Shown: positions 1-7,126, counted from the stretch's first letter. The stretch: 9,435 nt of DNA from Bacteroidota bacterium (GCA_022564455.1 JADFLK010000054.1:1-9435); one strand, 5' to 3'. Notes: generated from the letters alone by a model not told the origin. A program made the numbers and translations.

Positions 1-831
1 TTTTTCGGTCTGGGAAAGTCCCAGTCTGTACTTTCGCAGTTCGATGCTGCCAGGGACAGCCTGACTCGCAGCTTCAATATCTTCGACGAGGCTGGAGGCA
101 AAGACAGGGCAGTCGCTGTGGCGGAGTCTCTTCCTCCAGGCATGGCGATGCTCGGCATGATTGAATTGACGGAGCGCGCCCTCGAACTCGTGCCTGCGGG
201 TTCAATTCACGAAGGCTGGATTTTGTCTCGTCATGGGCTGGACCTGGGACGCATGCAACACGATTGCCTCGGCGCTGAACAGGCATTCGCAAAGGCATTG
301 GTTATTGCACGTTCCAACAACGACGTCGCGTTGGAAATGAGGTCCCTTGCGAACAGCGCCGATGTTGACAACTTTTACTTGAAGTCGGATGAGTCGATGG
401 AGAAGTGCGAAAGTGTAATCGAGCTCTCTGATTCTGGCGATGACCTTTACGCAGAGGCACTTGCCCACAGATGGGCAACGGTGCTTTCAGTTAGGAGGGG
501 AAATTCCACCAAGGCTATGGTTCATGCTGCAGCTTGTAGGGTGGCAGCTGAACTGTTGAACAATCATTATAGGCTTGAACAAGCATACATCGTCAGCACG
601 TGGGCTTATCAGGTGGTGGGAGATTGGGATAAGGCTCGTAAATTCAACGATCTCGCGATGAACGCGCCATCCACCTCGTACATGACGTCCGGAAGGCGGC
701 GCACGGCGTCGTCGATAACCTGGTTGGTCATCTTGGCCTGGAGCTCGACGGCGGCCGAATTCCAGTCCCCGCGGCTCAATTCCGCCAGAAACTGCCGATC
801 AAGCTCGCGTGCCTGGTGGTGGAGACCGTAG
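1..831 (+). CDS. Partial TPR-type helical repeat protein fused to an unrelated tail
   Basis: The frame is open from the first base, so the N-terminus lies outside the window. Residues 1 to about 220 are a run of amphipathic alpha-helix pairs with TPR-like signatures (for example GAEQAFAKALVIA, GDWDKARKFNDLAM), as in the helical regions of MalT/LuxR-type regulators and large AAA ATPases. From memory, the closest style is Chloroflexota regulators of this type; that is not verified. No DNA-binding or ATPase domain is present in the part seen. After about position 655 the translation turns into Arg/Ser-rich low-complexity sequence up to the stop at 829-831. This tail is antisense to the 609-1733 gene, so the real protein is cut there and is not expected to work. 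Sampled lines (301-420, 541-600) have 47% GC, well below the rest of the window. The 118 ATG is internal, not a likely start. Confidence 0.6.
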   Translation, partial: FFGLGKSQSVLSQFDAARDSLTRSFNIFDEAGGKDRAVAVAESLPPGMAMLGMIELTERALELVPAGSIHEGWILSRHGLDLGRMQHDCLGAEQAFAKALVIARSNNDVALEMRSLANSADVDNFYLKSDESMEKCESVIELSDSGDDLYAEALAHRWATVLSVRRGNSTKAMVHAAACRVAAELLNNHYRLEQAYIVSTWAYQVVGDWDKARKFNDLAMNAPSTSYMTSGRRRTASSITWLVILAWSSTAAEFQSPRLNSARNCRSSSRAWWWRP

Positions 832-1733
832 ATGGCGGGGTAGTCCTCATCGAAACCCACAAGGTGTCGCACATACCTATGGCCTGCCGAGGGAAGCAAA
901 CCATCTAAGCGGGAAAATGCTTGGTCTCGATCTTCGGCGATAGGGAGCCACTGCCGGGAGCCGGCTCGCCTCGCCCAAGTCCATTGCCCGCGGTGTCGAT
1001 CCCAATCGCCGATCAGCAAGTCGAACAGGCGGGCATTCAGGAATGCGCGTGAGTCGACGCGCTGCGTCTGACTCTCCGCCACACGACGAAAAATCCTGTT
1101 GCCCCCGTCGATGTTGTCGAACCCGCCGAAGATCGCATCCGAGTCTTCTTCATCGCCCGGCCGTTCCGCGATTATTCCCGCCTGCCCGGCGAACTCGCTG
1201 CGGAACTCGCCGAGGGCGGGGTCGTCGGGCATGACGAACGGCTCAGATTCCGCGTGCAGCACCCCAGCGGCATCTTCGAGCGCGTTAACCACGAGAATGC
1301 CGAGCGGGTGCGAAGCGCTTATCTGATCCTGGAGAAGGGCGTCGGCGGCTGTTCCCCTAAGCTCCGGCGGCAGCGCAGGAGTTGGATCCTTGTCGATGAG
1401 TCGGAAGGAATACCTGCGTCCGTTCCCACCCAGGAGGACTAGCGAGATCGTCTGCTGACCTCCTCCCAGACGTTCTGGTGTCAGCCCACCCGCGAACGTC
1501 TCCAGATTCAGCACGGGGAGCCGGACCTCTGATGTCCAAGCATCTCGGTAGTGCCCGCCCAGGATCGCTCGTTGGAGCGCACCGGCCCCGTACCGTTCTC
1601 CGATCACCACGTTGACGGACTCCTGCGCCTGTACCGATGTTGACAAGACACACAGAGCCACGATGCAGAGACCTGCGATAAGATGTTGAGCCGTCCTACG
1701 TCGATCCTTTTCGTCGGTGCGAAGCGAGCGCAT
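609..1733 (-). CDS. Secreted or cell-envelope protein with kinase-like motifs, C-terminally truncated
   Basis: The start at 1733 is chosen over the upstream ATG at 1853 because it has a GGAG Shine-Dalgarno about 9 bases upstream and opens a proper signal peptide: basic n-region, hydrophobic core at residues 17-31, and likely cleavage after SVQA (residue 36). The mature part has a conserved-looking Lys (RLIDKDP, K115), then GDWDRHRGQW (242-251) and EDRDQAF (267-273). This Lys, Asp-Arg-His and acidic pattern recalls HipA/FAM20/CotH-type kinase folds; kinase activity is only an inference. From memory, relatives in Bacteroidota and Gemmatimonadota continue for hundreds of residues, often with a beta-barrel. 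Here the family-like sequence ends near residue 358, and the last 15 or so residues are antisense to the TPR gene. The product is therefore a truncated 374-residue chimera and probably non-functional. The role is unknown. Confidence 0.62.
   Translation of the reverse strand: MRSLRTDEKDRRRTAQHLIAGLCIVALCVLSTSVQAQESVNVVIGERYGAGALQRAILGGHYRDAWTSEVRLPVLNLETFAGGLTPERLGGGQQTISLVLLGGNGRRYSFRLIDKDPTPALPPELRGTAADALLQDQISASHPLGILVVNALEDAAGVLHAESEPFVMPDDPALGEFRSEFAGQAGIIAERPGDEEDSDAIFGGFDNIDGGNRIFRRVAESQTQRVDSRAFLNARLFDLLIGDWDRHRGQWTWARRAGSRQWLPIAEDRDQAFSRLDGLLPSAGHRYVRHLVGFDEDYPAIYGLHHQARELDRQFLAELSRGDWNSAAVELQAKMTNQVIDDAVRRLPDVMYEVDGAFIARSLNLRALSQSPTT
645..670. other. Junction between two unrelated coding sequences
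   Basis: Left of here the + strand frame reads as TPR-like protein; right of here the - strand frame reads as the envelope protein. Each loses its family character on crossing this point, and neither has a natural C-terminus. GC also jumps, from 27 of 60 at 541-600 to 42 of 60 at 1201-1260. About 20 bases (649-668) are plausible in both genes, so the exact breakpoint, or a short microhomology, lies inside them. It could be a deletion or inversion scar, or an assembly chimera. Confidence 0.6.
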
Positions 1734-2073
1734 GATACTTTCTCCAGGCCGGAAGGGACACAATGTCTCGGCAAAATACGGATCGGCCCTTGAAGTTCCT
1801 TCGCCGATCCAGGATCTTGGCGCCACGCGTGGCGAGCTCGGCAACCGCGGCATCCACGGACTCGAGCTCGCCCAGGTCCATGGCCAGGGTCTCGAAGACG
1901 TCCCTGGCCGTCCGCTCGGTGAGGAGCGCTCTGGCTTGCTCAGCCTTGGCCTCGTTCCTGGCTGCCAGGATAATTGTGCTGAATCCGGCGTCGGCTAGCT
2001 GGGCGGCTGCCTCGAATCCGAGGCCACTGTTGGCGCCTGTGACGAGCGCCACGTTTCCATTGGAGGGGTTCAT
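1696..2073 (-). pseudogene. N-terminal fragment of a short-chain dehydrogenase/reductase
   Basis: From the ATG at 2073 the protein reads as the first two Rossmann beta-alpha units of a classical SDR. VALVTGANSGLG (residues 8-19) is the TGxxxGxG cofactor loop; ILAARN (35-40) follows beta-2, with an Arg position favouring NADP(H); MDLGELESV (65-73) is the adenine-contacting Asp-Leu region. The family character ends near residue 87 (about position 1810), just before the expected NNAG/LNAG strand. The catalytic Ser-Tyr-Lys segment and some 150-200 residues are missing. The frame runs on to a stop at 1696 as unrelated sequence overlapping the next gene's start. None of the three minus-strand frames restores SDR sequence in 1734-1810, so this is a truncation rather than a simple frameshift. 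It lies downstream of doxX on the same strand, with the small repeat element between them. Confidence 0.72.
1780..1810. repeat. Inverted repeat GGATCGGC-N15-GCCGATCC
   Basis: A perfect 8-bp inverted repeat (1780-1787 and 1803-1810) with a 15-base spacer. Its right arm sits where the SDR homology stops, and it lies 47 bases upstream of the envelope-protein start codon. It may be an operator for that gene or a scar of the rearrangement. There is no T-run, so it is not a convincing terminator. Confidence 0.4.
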
Positions 2074-2104
2074 GAATAAAGGGGTTTGTGAGGGAGTTTG
2101 GATG

Positions 2105-2287
2105 AGAGGCTGTTGAATTACCTGCTCTTTAGCCGAGACAGCCTGCCCCGACTTGTCGGGGAGTGAATCTCGGTTGAGATCAAGGCGTGAGATCGTAGTC
2201 GAATCGGTGATTCGGCGAGCATCTCGCAACGAAGAGATCGGCCGGGAGGCGCCGTCGCAGGCCAGATGAGGTATTTCAACTGCCTCC
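2105..2287 (+). mobile_element. MITE-like terminal-inverted-repeat element, copy A
   Basis: A non-coding element of about 181 bases. The left end GAGGCTGTTGAATTACCTG (2106-2124) matches the reverse complement of the right end (2264-2286) at about 19 of 23 positions. It aligns with copy B at 8982-9130, same orientation, through both ends and two identical internal blocks: 2167-2187 (21 bases) and 2226-2244 (19 bases). Between the blocks lie hairpins not shared with copy B: CCCCGACTTGTCGGGG (2146-2161) and CGAATCGGTGATTCG (2200-2214). The first conserved block contains its own ATCTCGGTTGAGAT stem-loop. It has no ORF or transposase, so it would be moved in trans by an element with matching ends. 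I see no clear target-site duplication. Its antisense translation (RLDLNRD...VIQQP) can create false N-terminal extensions on neighbouring genes. It separates doxX from the SDR fragment. Confidence 0.7.
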
Positions 2288-2309
2288 TAAGGGAATGAGG
2301 GCGACAGGA

Positions 2310-2768
2310 TTACGTATCGCTGCCGCCCGATTTCCCCTTCCGCATGCCATCCACCGACAGGGCGCCCGCGCCTATCAGGGCCAGGCCGGCAAGCCCGGCG
2401 ATGTAGAGAAGAGGTACTTCGTAGCCGGGCATCCCGAACGTAGGACCGTCCGGCCCCATACCCGTCATGTTCATGAAACTGAACCCGGCCGGGAGGTGGA
2501 CGGTGAACATGGCCACGAGCATGTTCATGATGAGCGGTAGGCTCGCTATGGCTACGAACGCGCCCAGGAGGAGCGCAAGTCCACCGAGGGATTCAACGAG
2601 GCCGACTACGTAGGCCATAAGGCCCGGCGCCGGTACGCCGATACCCGTGAGCATGCCCACGAAGCCGGCGTGGCCGCTGCCAAGTTTTGGCAATCCGTGG
2701 AAAAGGAAGCCAAATCCGAGGATCAGGCGGAGAGGGAGGGGAGCATAGCGGCTCAATTTGTCGGACAT
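2310..2768 (-). CDS. DoxX family membrane protein
   Basis: A 152-residue integral membrane protein, the usual length for DoxX. The start at 2768 has a strong Shine-Dalgarno (AGAGGA, six bases upstream); the longer reading from 2873 has none and adds unrelated sequence. About four membrane helices are visible: about 10-27 (PLRLILGFGFLFHGLPKL, with the family's R-x-x-LG-x-x-F-x-x-HG-x-x-KL pattern), about 51-70 (GLVESLGGLALLLGAF, with the conserved Glu and Gly-Gly), about 72-90, and about 117-137. The Met/Gly/Pro-rich loop at 97-115 is typical of this branch. Relatives have been linked to thiol or redox stress and quinone-related chemistry, but the biochemical role is not settled. It is divergent from the kinase gene and has a sigma-54-like promoter of its own. 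SDR genes often accompany doxX, and the fragment downstream may once have been co-transcribed. Confidence 0.88.
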   Translation of the reverse strand: MSDKLSRYAPLPLRLILGFGFLFHGLPKLGSGHAGFVGMLTGIGVPAPGLMAYVVGLVESLGGLALLLGAFVAIASLPLIMNMLVAMFTVHLPAGFSFMNMTGMGPDGPTFGMPGYEVPLLYIAGLAGLALIGAGALSVDGMRKGKSGGSDT

Positions 2769-2840
2769 GTGCGTCCTCTTAGGGATGGTGGGTGGGGATG
2801 TAGAGAGGCGGATGCGAGATGCGCCTATGCCGCCCGAGAC

Positions 2841-2856
2841 GCCAAATGCCATGCCA
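2841..2856 (-). promoter_or_regulatory. Candidate sigma-54 promoter for doxX
   Basis: Read on the minus strand, TGGCAT-GGCAT-TTGGC resembles the -24/-12 consensus TGGCAC-N5-TTGCW. The -24 GG is at 2855-2854; the -12 has GG in place of GC, or GC with one extra base of spacing. Transcription would start near 2830, some 60 bases before the doxX ATG. It has the same TTGGC variant and layout as the candidate at 7044-7060, and a dyad is centred 125 bp upstream. No experiment supports it yet. Confidence 0.4.
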
Positions 2857-2968
2857 TGCCGCGTACCACGCACGAGAAAGCTGATTGCCGCCTGATTTCG
2901 ACGTTTTGTGAAGGAGCCGGAATTCTAGGCCACCCCGGTAAATCGTTCCGGCGGCGCCGCATTTCACG

Positions 2969-2992
2969 CGCCGCGCGACATATCGCGCCGCG
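2969..2992. promoter_or_regulatory. Candidate activator site, dyad GCGCGA-CATA-TCGCGC
   Basis: A perfect 6-bp inverted repeat with a 4-base centre (2973-2988), extended by three more paired bases each side after one mismatch. It lies in the doxX/kinase divergent region, centred about 125 bp upstream of the doxX -24 element and about 62 bp before the kinase start codon. A closely similar dyad is at 6909-6924. It could be the binding site of the Fis-type HTH of the neighbouring regulator and could also autoregulate the kinase operon. Confidence 0.4.
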
Positions 2993-3042
2993 TCTTGTAT
3001 CTTCGCGCCCCGTCTCCAACCACGAACGAACGCGTGAGACCG

Positions 3043-5370
3043 ATGCCCGAGGCCAGCGAAAAGGTTAACGTCACCGACGACGCTCGCAGTGCGGCGCTCG
3101 CCGAAGCAAATGTCGGTTTGAGGCAGAAAATTGCCCATCAGGAGCGGGTGGAGGCGGCACTCCGGGCGAGCGAGGCGCAGATGCGGTTGCTGCTCAACTC
3201 CACCGGCGAGGCCATCTACAGCGTGGACCTCCATGGCAATTGCACCTTCTGCAACAGGGCTTGCCTCCAACTGCTCGGGTACGACGACGAGCACGATCTG
3301 CTCGGGCACAACATGCACGCCCTGATGCACCACACCCGGTCCGATGGCACTCCTTATCCTGTGGAGGAGTGCCGGATTTACCAGGCGTTTCGCGAAGGCA
3401 AGGGCACGCATCTGGAGGATGAGGTGCTGTGGCGAAAGGACGGAACGAGCCTCCCGGCTGAGTATTGGTCCTACCCCATACGCCAGGATGATGAGCTTCT
3501 TGGAAGCGTAGTGACGTTCGTGGACATTAGCGAGCGCAAACAGGCGCTAGAAGCGCTGCGAGTAAGTGAAGAGCGCTTTCGTAAGATATTTGAACACACC
3601 AATGACGCGATCTTCGTGATCAATCCCGGCAAAGACGAAATCATCGACTTTAATCCGAAGGCTTGCGAGTTGCTGGGGTTTACCCGCGAAGAGTTGCTGG
3701 CCCGCCGCGTCTCGGACATCCATCCGGCAGATATGGCCCGGATGAATGCCTTTGCCGAATCGGTCTTCGAAAAGGGCCAGGGGTGGACCGATGAACTGAC
3801 GTGCCGGACGAAATCCGGCGATGTGTTGGCGGCTGAGATTTCGGCCTCGGTCATTGAGATGGACGGTCAGGATTATATGCTATCCCTCGTCCGGGATCTT
3901 ACCGAGCGCAAGCGGGAAGAAGCGGCCCTGGAAGCGGCCAAGGAAGCCGCCGAGGCTGCCAACCGCGCCAAGAGTGGCTTCCTCGCCAAGATGAGCCACG
4001 AACTTCGAACGCCCCTGAACGGCATTCTTGGCTACGCGCAGTTGCTCAAGCGGGACGACGCCCTCACCGAGACGCAACGCGCGGGCCTCGATGTCATCGA
4101 AGGGAGCGGCATGCACCTCCTCACCCTCATCAACGACATCCTCGACCTCTCCAAGATTGAGGCGGGCAAACTGGAAGTCCAGCCCACGGCGTTTCACCTG
4201 GCCGAGTTTCTCCGGAGTGTAACAGATTTCGCGCGGATGCGCGCGGAGCAGAAAGGTCTGTCGTTCACCTTCGACGTCCGCGCGCCTCTCCCCGACGTGG
4301 TGCGCGGCGATGAGCGACGGCTCCGGCAGATCCTCCTCAACCTGCTGAGCAATGCCATCAAGTTCACCAGGAGCGGTGGCGTCACGCTCAGCGTGGACGT
4401 GCGTGACACCGCTGCCGGTAACGCGCGGCTTCGCTTCGAGGTCGAGGACACCGGCCCCGGTATCGCGCCCGAGCAACACGGCGAAGTCTTCCGGCCGTTC
4501 GAACAGATTCGGGGCGCCGACGACCACACAGAGGGGACGGGCCTGGGTCTGGCCATCAGCCGCCGCCTCGCCACGATGATGGGCGGAACGCTTGACCTTG
4601 AGAGCACGCCGGGGCAGGGAAGCACTTTTCGGCTCGAGGTCGACCTGCCGATTCTGGAGACCGCCGCCACGCCCCCGGAGGTACGTCAGCGGCACATCAC
4701 GGGCATGGTGGGACGGGTGAGAAAGGTGCTCGTGGTGGACGACAAGTCGATCAACCGCTCTCTCCTGATCGGTTTGCTCGCCCCGCTGGGATTCGAGATA
4801 GAGGAGGCGGCGGACGGTCGAGAGGCCGTAGAGAAGGCGGAGGCTTCCCGGCCCGACATCATCCTGATGGACCTCGTGATGCCGGTTCTCGACGGCTTCG
4901 AAGCCACGCGTCGGCTCCGGCAGTCGCCCACGCTCAAGGCCGTGCCCGTGATCGCTCTCTCGGCCAGCGCGTTTGCGTACACCCAGAAGGAGAGCCTGGA
5001 ATCGGGCTGCGACGCATTCCTTGCGAAGCCGATCCAACTCGACGTTCTGCTGGAGAAGCTGCAAACCCTTCTCGGGCTCGAATGGACGTACAGCGATCCC
5101 GAGCCGAGTGAAACTGTCGCTGCGGCGGTGTTGCCTGAATCGATGGAGCAAAGCAACGCATCGGAGGGGCCGACGGAGGGCGAGGCGGCCGCGCTTTATG
5201 AGTCGGCCATGCAGGGCGATATTCGGAGCCTTCTGGCGGAACTGGAGACATCCGAGCGCCTGCGTGATCCGGATCATCCCTTCGGTGCACGGCTGCGCGC
5301 GTTGGCTCAGAACTACCGAATGGAGCAGATTCGGGACCTCATCAGACCATACCTGGAGGACCGAGCGTGA
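3043..5370 (+). CDS. Hybrid sensor histidine kinase: PAS-PAS-HisKA-HATPase-REC
   Basis: A 775-residue cytoplasmic-type kinase; no membrane segment is visible. Domains: N-terminal helix (about 10-45), PAS1 (about 41-165), PAS2 (about 174-289), coiled-coil linker, HisKA (about 311-376) with MSHELRTP and phospho-His 319, HATPase (about 420-537) with N box NLLSNAIKF (Asn 437), G1 DTGPGI (469-474) and G2 GTGLGLA (498-504), then REC (about 560-677) with acidic pair 566-567, phospho-Asp 610, Ser 640 and Lys 662. The last 60 or so residues (LYESAMQGDIRSLLAELE and on) are a helical tail that, from memory, follows REC in some cyanobacterial-type hybrid kinases. PAS1 is rich in Cys and His (NCTFCNRAC, HALMHHTRSDG), hinting at metal, haem or redox sensing, unproven. 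The ATG at 3043 is preferred; an in-frame TTG at 2995 is possible, but a Bacteroidota-like -7 motif (TATCTTCG, 2998-3005) would place the transcript start after it. The partner regulator follows with a 4-base overlap. Confidence 0.9.
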   Translation: MPEASEKVNVTDDARSAALAEANVGLRQKIAHQERVEAALRASEAQMRLLLNSTGEAIYSVDLHGNCTFCNRACLQLLGYDDEHDLLGHNMHALMHHTRSDGTPYPVEECRIYQAFREGKGTHLEDEVLWRKDGTSLPAEYWSYPIRQDDELLGSVVTFVDISERKQALEALRVSEERFRKIFEHTNDAIFVINPGKDEIIDFNPKACELLGFTREELLARRVSDIHPADMARMNAFAESVFEKGQGWTDELTCRTKSGDVLAAEISASVIEMDGQDYMLSLVRDLTERKREEAALEAAKEAAEAANRAKSGFLAKMSHELRTPLNGILGYAQLLKRDDALTETQRAGLDVIEGSGMHLLTLINDILDLSKIEAGKLEVQPTAFHLAEFLRSVTDFARMRAEQKGLSFTFDVRAPLPDVVRGDERRLRQILLNLLSNAIKFTRSGGVTLSVDVRDTAAGNARLRFEVEDTGPGIAPEQHGEVFRPFEQIRGADDHTEGTGLGLAISRRLATMMGGTLDLESTPGQGSTFRLEVDLPILETAATPPEVRQRHITGMVGRVRKVLVVDDKSINRSLLIGLLAPLGFEIEEAADGREAVEKAEASRPDIILMDLVMPVLDGFEATRRLRQSPTLKAVPVIALSASAFAYTQKESLESGCDAFLAKPIQLDVLLEKLQTLLGLEWTYSDPEPSETVAAAVLPESMEQSNASEGPTEGEAAALYESAMQGDIRSLLAELETSERLRDPDHPFGARLRALAQNYRMEQIRDLIRPYLEDRA

Positions 5371-6881
5371 GCGAAACCCCGGAGCACCGAGGTACGATCC
5401 TCGTTGTCGACGACACGCCGGCCAACGTCAGCGTGTTGCTCGATCATTTGAGTCAACACGGCTTCAAGGTGCTGGTTGCGGAGAGCGGCCCGAGCGCGCT
5501 CATGCAGGCCAAACACGCCCAGCCCGACCTTCTCTTGCTCGACGTGATGATGCCGGAGATGGACGGGTTCGAGACGTGCCGGCGGCTTAAAAGGAACGAG
5601 GCGACCCGCGAGATCCCGGTCATTTTTATGACAGCGCTTTCGGAGACGGACGACAAGGTGCGGGCCTTCGGCAGCGGCGCCGTCGACTACGTGACCAAGC
5701 CGTTTCAGCACGAGGAGGTGTTGGCACGCATCACCACGCACCTTACCCTCAAGCGACTACAGACCCAACTGCAAGAGGCCAACGACCGTTTGGAGCAGCG
5801 CGTGGCCGAACGTACAGCGGAGCTCTCGGACGCGAATGCGGCGCTTCAAGTGGCTTTGAATGAAGTCGAGGCGCTAAAAGACCGGCTGCAGGACGAGAAC
5901 CGCTACCTCCAGGAGGAAATCAAGCGCGACCACAGCGTCGAGGCGATCATCGGCGGCAGCCCGGCGCTGAGCAAGGTGTTGGGCGAAGTGGCGCAAGTGG
6001 CCGCTACCGATGCTACCGTTCTGATCCTGGGCGAAACGGGAACCGGCAAGGAACTCTTCGCCCGTGCCGTCCACGACCGGAGCACGCGTTGCGACCGCCC
6101 TCTGGTGAAGGTTAGCTGTGCCGCCCTCCCTGAGCACCTCATCGAGAGCGAGCTGTTCGGCCACGAGAAGGGAGCCTTCACAGGGGCCACCGCGCGTCGA
6201 ATCGGGCGGTTCGAACTCGCCGACAAAGGGACCATTTTCCTCGACGAGATCGGCGACCTGCCCCTGGCACTCCAGGCTAAGTTGCTCCGGGTGCTTCAGG
6301 AAGGCGAGTTCGAGCGGCTGGGCAGCTCGCGCACGCAGAAGGTGGACGTCCGCGTGATCGCAGCTACGAACCGGGACCTGGCGAAGGGCATTGAAAAGGG
6401 GACATTCCGGGAAGACCTCTACTATCGACTCAACGTATTCCCCATAACGCTGCCGCCGCTTCGGGATCGCGTGGGGGACGTGCCTCTGCTCGCTCAACGC
6501 TTCGTCGAGACGTTCAGCGCAAAGCTGGGGCGGCCCATCGACACGATCCCGGCAGAGGTGATGGACGCGCTTGAGCGCTATGCCTGGCCGGGCAACATCC
6601 GTGAGCTCCAAAACATTATTGAGCGCGCCGTCATTCTGTCCGATGGGGCCACTCTGCGGCTCGACGATACGCTCGAAACCGCCCACCGCCCGGTGGAAAG
6701 TACAGGACGCGCCACCACCCTGGAGGACGCCGAAAGAGACCATATCCTGAAGGCCCTTGAGACAACCAGGTGGAAAGTCCGGGGAACGCACGGGGCTGCC
6801 GAACTGCTCGACATCAACCCCAGCACACTCCGGTCTCGGATGCAGAAACTGGGCATCGAGCGGCCCGAGTACGCTTCCTGA
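5367..6881 (+). CDS. Sigma-54-dependent response regulator (REC-coiled coil-AAA+-Fis HTH)
   Basis: A 504-residue NtrC-type activator. REC (about 9-125) has acidic Asp 15-16, phospho-Asp 59, Thr 89 and Lys 111. A long coiled coil follows (about 128-190, with LEQRVAERTAELSDANAAL). The AAA+ domain (about 192-430) has Walker A GETGTGKE (222-229), the sigma-54-contacting GAFTGA loop (269-274), Walker B TIFLDEIGD (289-297), sensor region AATNRDL and Arg fingers in FREDLYYRL (347-355). The C-terminus (about 452-497) is a Fis-type HTH (HGAAELLDINPSTLRSRMQK). All catalytic motifs are intact, so it should hydrolyse ATP to open sigma-54 promoters. It starts at GTG 5367, overlapping the kinase stop (GTGA), with GGAGGA just upstream, so translation is coupled. 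The REC plus signalling-helix N-terminus resembles that found before kinases or cyclases more than a classic NtrC receiver. Likely targets are the two candidate promoters nearby. Confidence 0.92.
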   Translation: MSETPEHRGTILVVDDTPANVSVLLDHLSQHGFKVLVAESGPSALMQAKHAQPDLLLLDVMMPEMDGFETCRRLKRNEATREIPVIFMTALSETDDKVRAFGSGAVDYVTKPFQHEEVLARITTHLTLKRLQTQLQEANDRLEQRVAERTAELSDANAALQVALNEVEALKDRLQDENRYLQEEIKRDHSVEAIIGGSPALSKVLGEVAQVAATDATVLILGETGTGKELFARAVHDRSTRCDRPLVKVSCAALPEHLIESELFGHEKGAFTGATARRIGRFELADKGTIFLDEIGDLPLALQAKLLRVLQEGEFERLGSSRTQKVDVRVIAATNRDLAKGIEKGTFREDLYYRLNVFPITLPPLRDRVGDVPLLAQRFVETFSAKLGRPIDTIPAEVMDALERYAWPGNIRELQNIIERAVILSDGATLRLDDTLETAHRPVESTGRATTLEDAERDHILKALETTRWKVRGTHGAAELLDINPSTLRSRMQKLGIERPEYAS

Positions 6882-6906
6882 TCCCCACCGACGACGTGCC
6901 GGTTAC

Positions 6907-6934
6907 GTGCGCGATATTTCGCCCCGTGCGCGAC
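6907..6934. promoter_or_regulatory. Candidate activator site, dyad GCGCGA-TATT-TCGCCC
   Basis: An inverted repeat (6909-6924) with one mismatch, matching the dyad at 2973-2988 in 14 of 18 aligned bases including both inner half-sites. A further GTGCGCGAC half-site follows at 6927-6934, 19 bases after the first. The dyad centre is about 128 bp upstream of the -24 element of the candidate hydrolase promoter, typical of an enhancer site for a sigma-54 activator. It begins 25 bases after the regulator's stop codon. Confidence 0.4.
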
Positions 6935-7042
6935 TGGTGACGCGGTAATCCCAGACTCCTTCGGATTGATTCCGGCTTCTGAGTTTACGTAAGGCTACTA
7001 ACTACAGTACGCTAGAGGTATATCAGGAAGAACGCCCCGTGC

Positions 7043-7060
7043 TTGGCACATGGTTTGGCT
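7043..7060 (+). promoter_or_regulatory. Candidate sigma-54 promoter for the alpha/beta hydrolase
   Basis: TTGGCAC-ATGGT-TTGGCT has a perfect -24 element (GG at 7045-7046) and a near-match -12. The invariant GC is GG at the standard 10-base spacing, or GC at 11-base spacing. The start point would be near 7070, leaving a leader of about 57 bases before the ATG at 7127. It is the best sigma-54 match I found in the 245-base gap behind a sigma-54 activator gene. Confidence 0.5.
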
Positions 7061-7126
7061 AAAGATTCAGCGCATGGGTGATCCGTCAACGAGTTCATCC
7101 TTCTCCCAAACAAAGCCGATAAAACC

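Noticed and set aside
2779..3411. Minus-strand open frame across the divergent promoter region
   Set aside because: It would run through the doxX promoter region and into the kinase PAS domain in antisense; no family resemblance and no ribosome site.
3880..5277. Long minus-strand open frame (465 codons) opposite the kinase gene
   Set aside because: It is a GC-rich shadow of the kinase frame, whose domains and catalytic motifs are all on the + strand; the antisense translation has no recognisable domain.
5874..6791. Minus-strand open frame (305 codons) opposite the regulator gene
   Set aside because: Shadow of the AAA+ region; the + strand has every sigma-54 activator motif.
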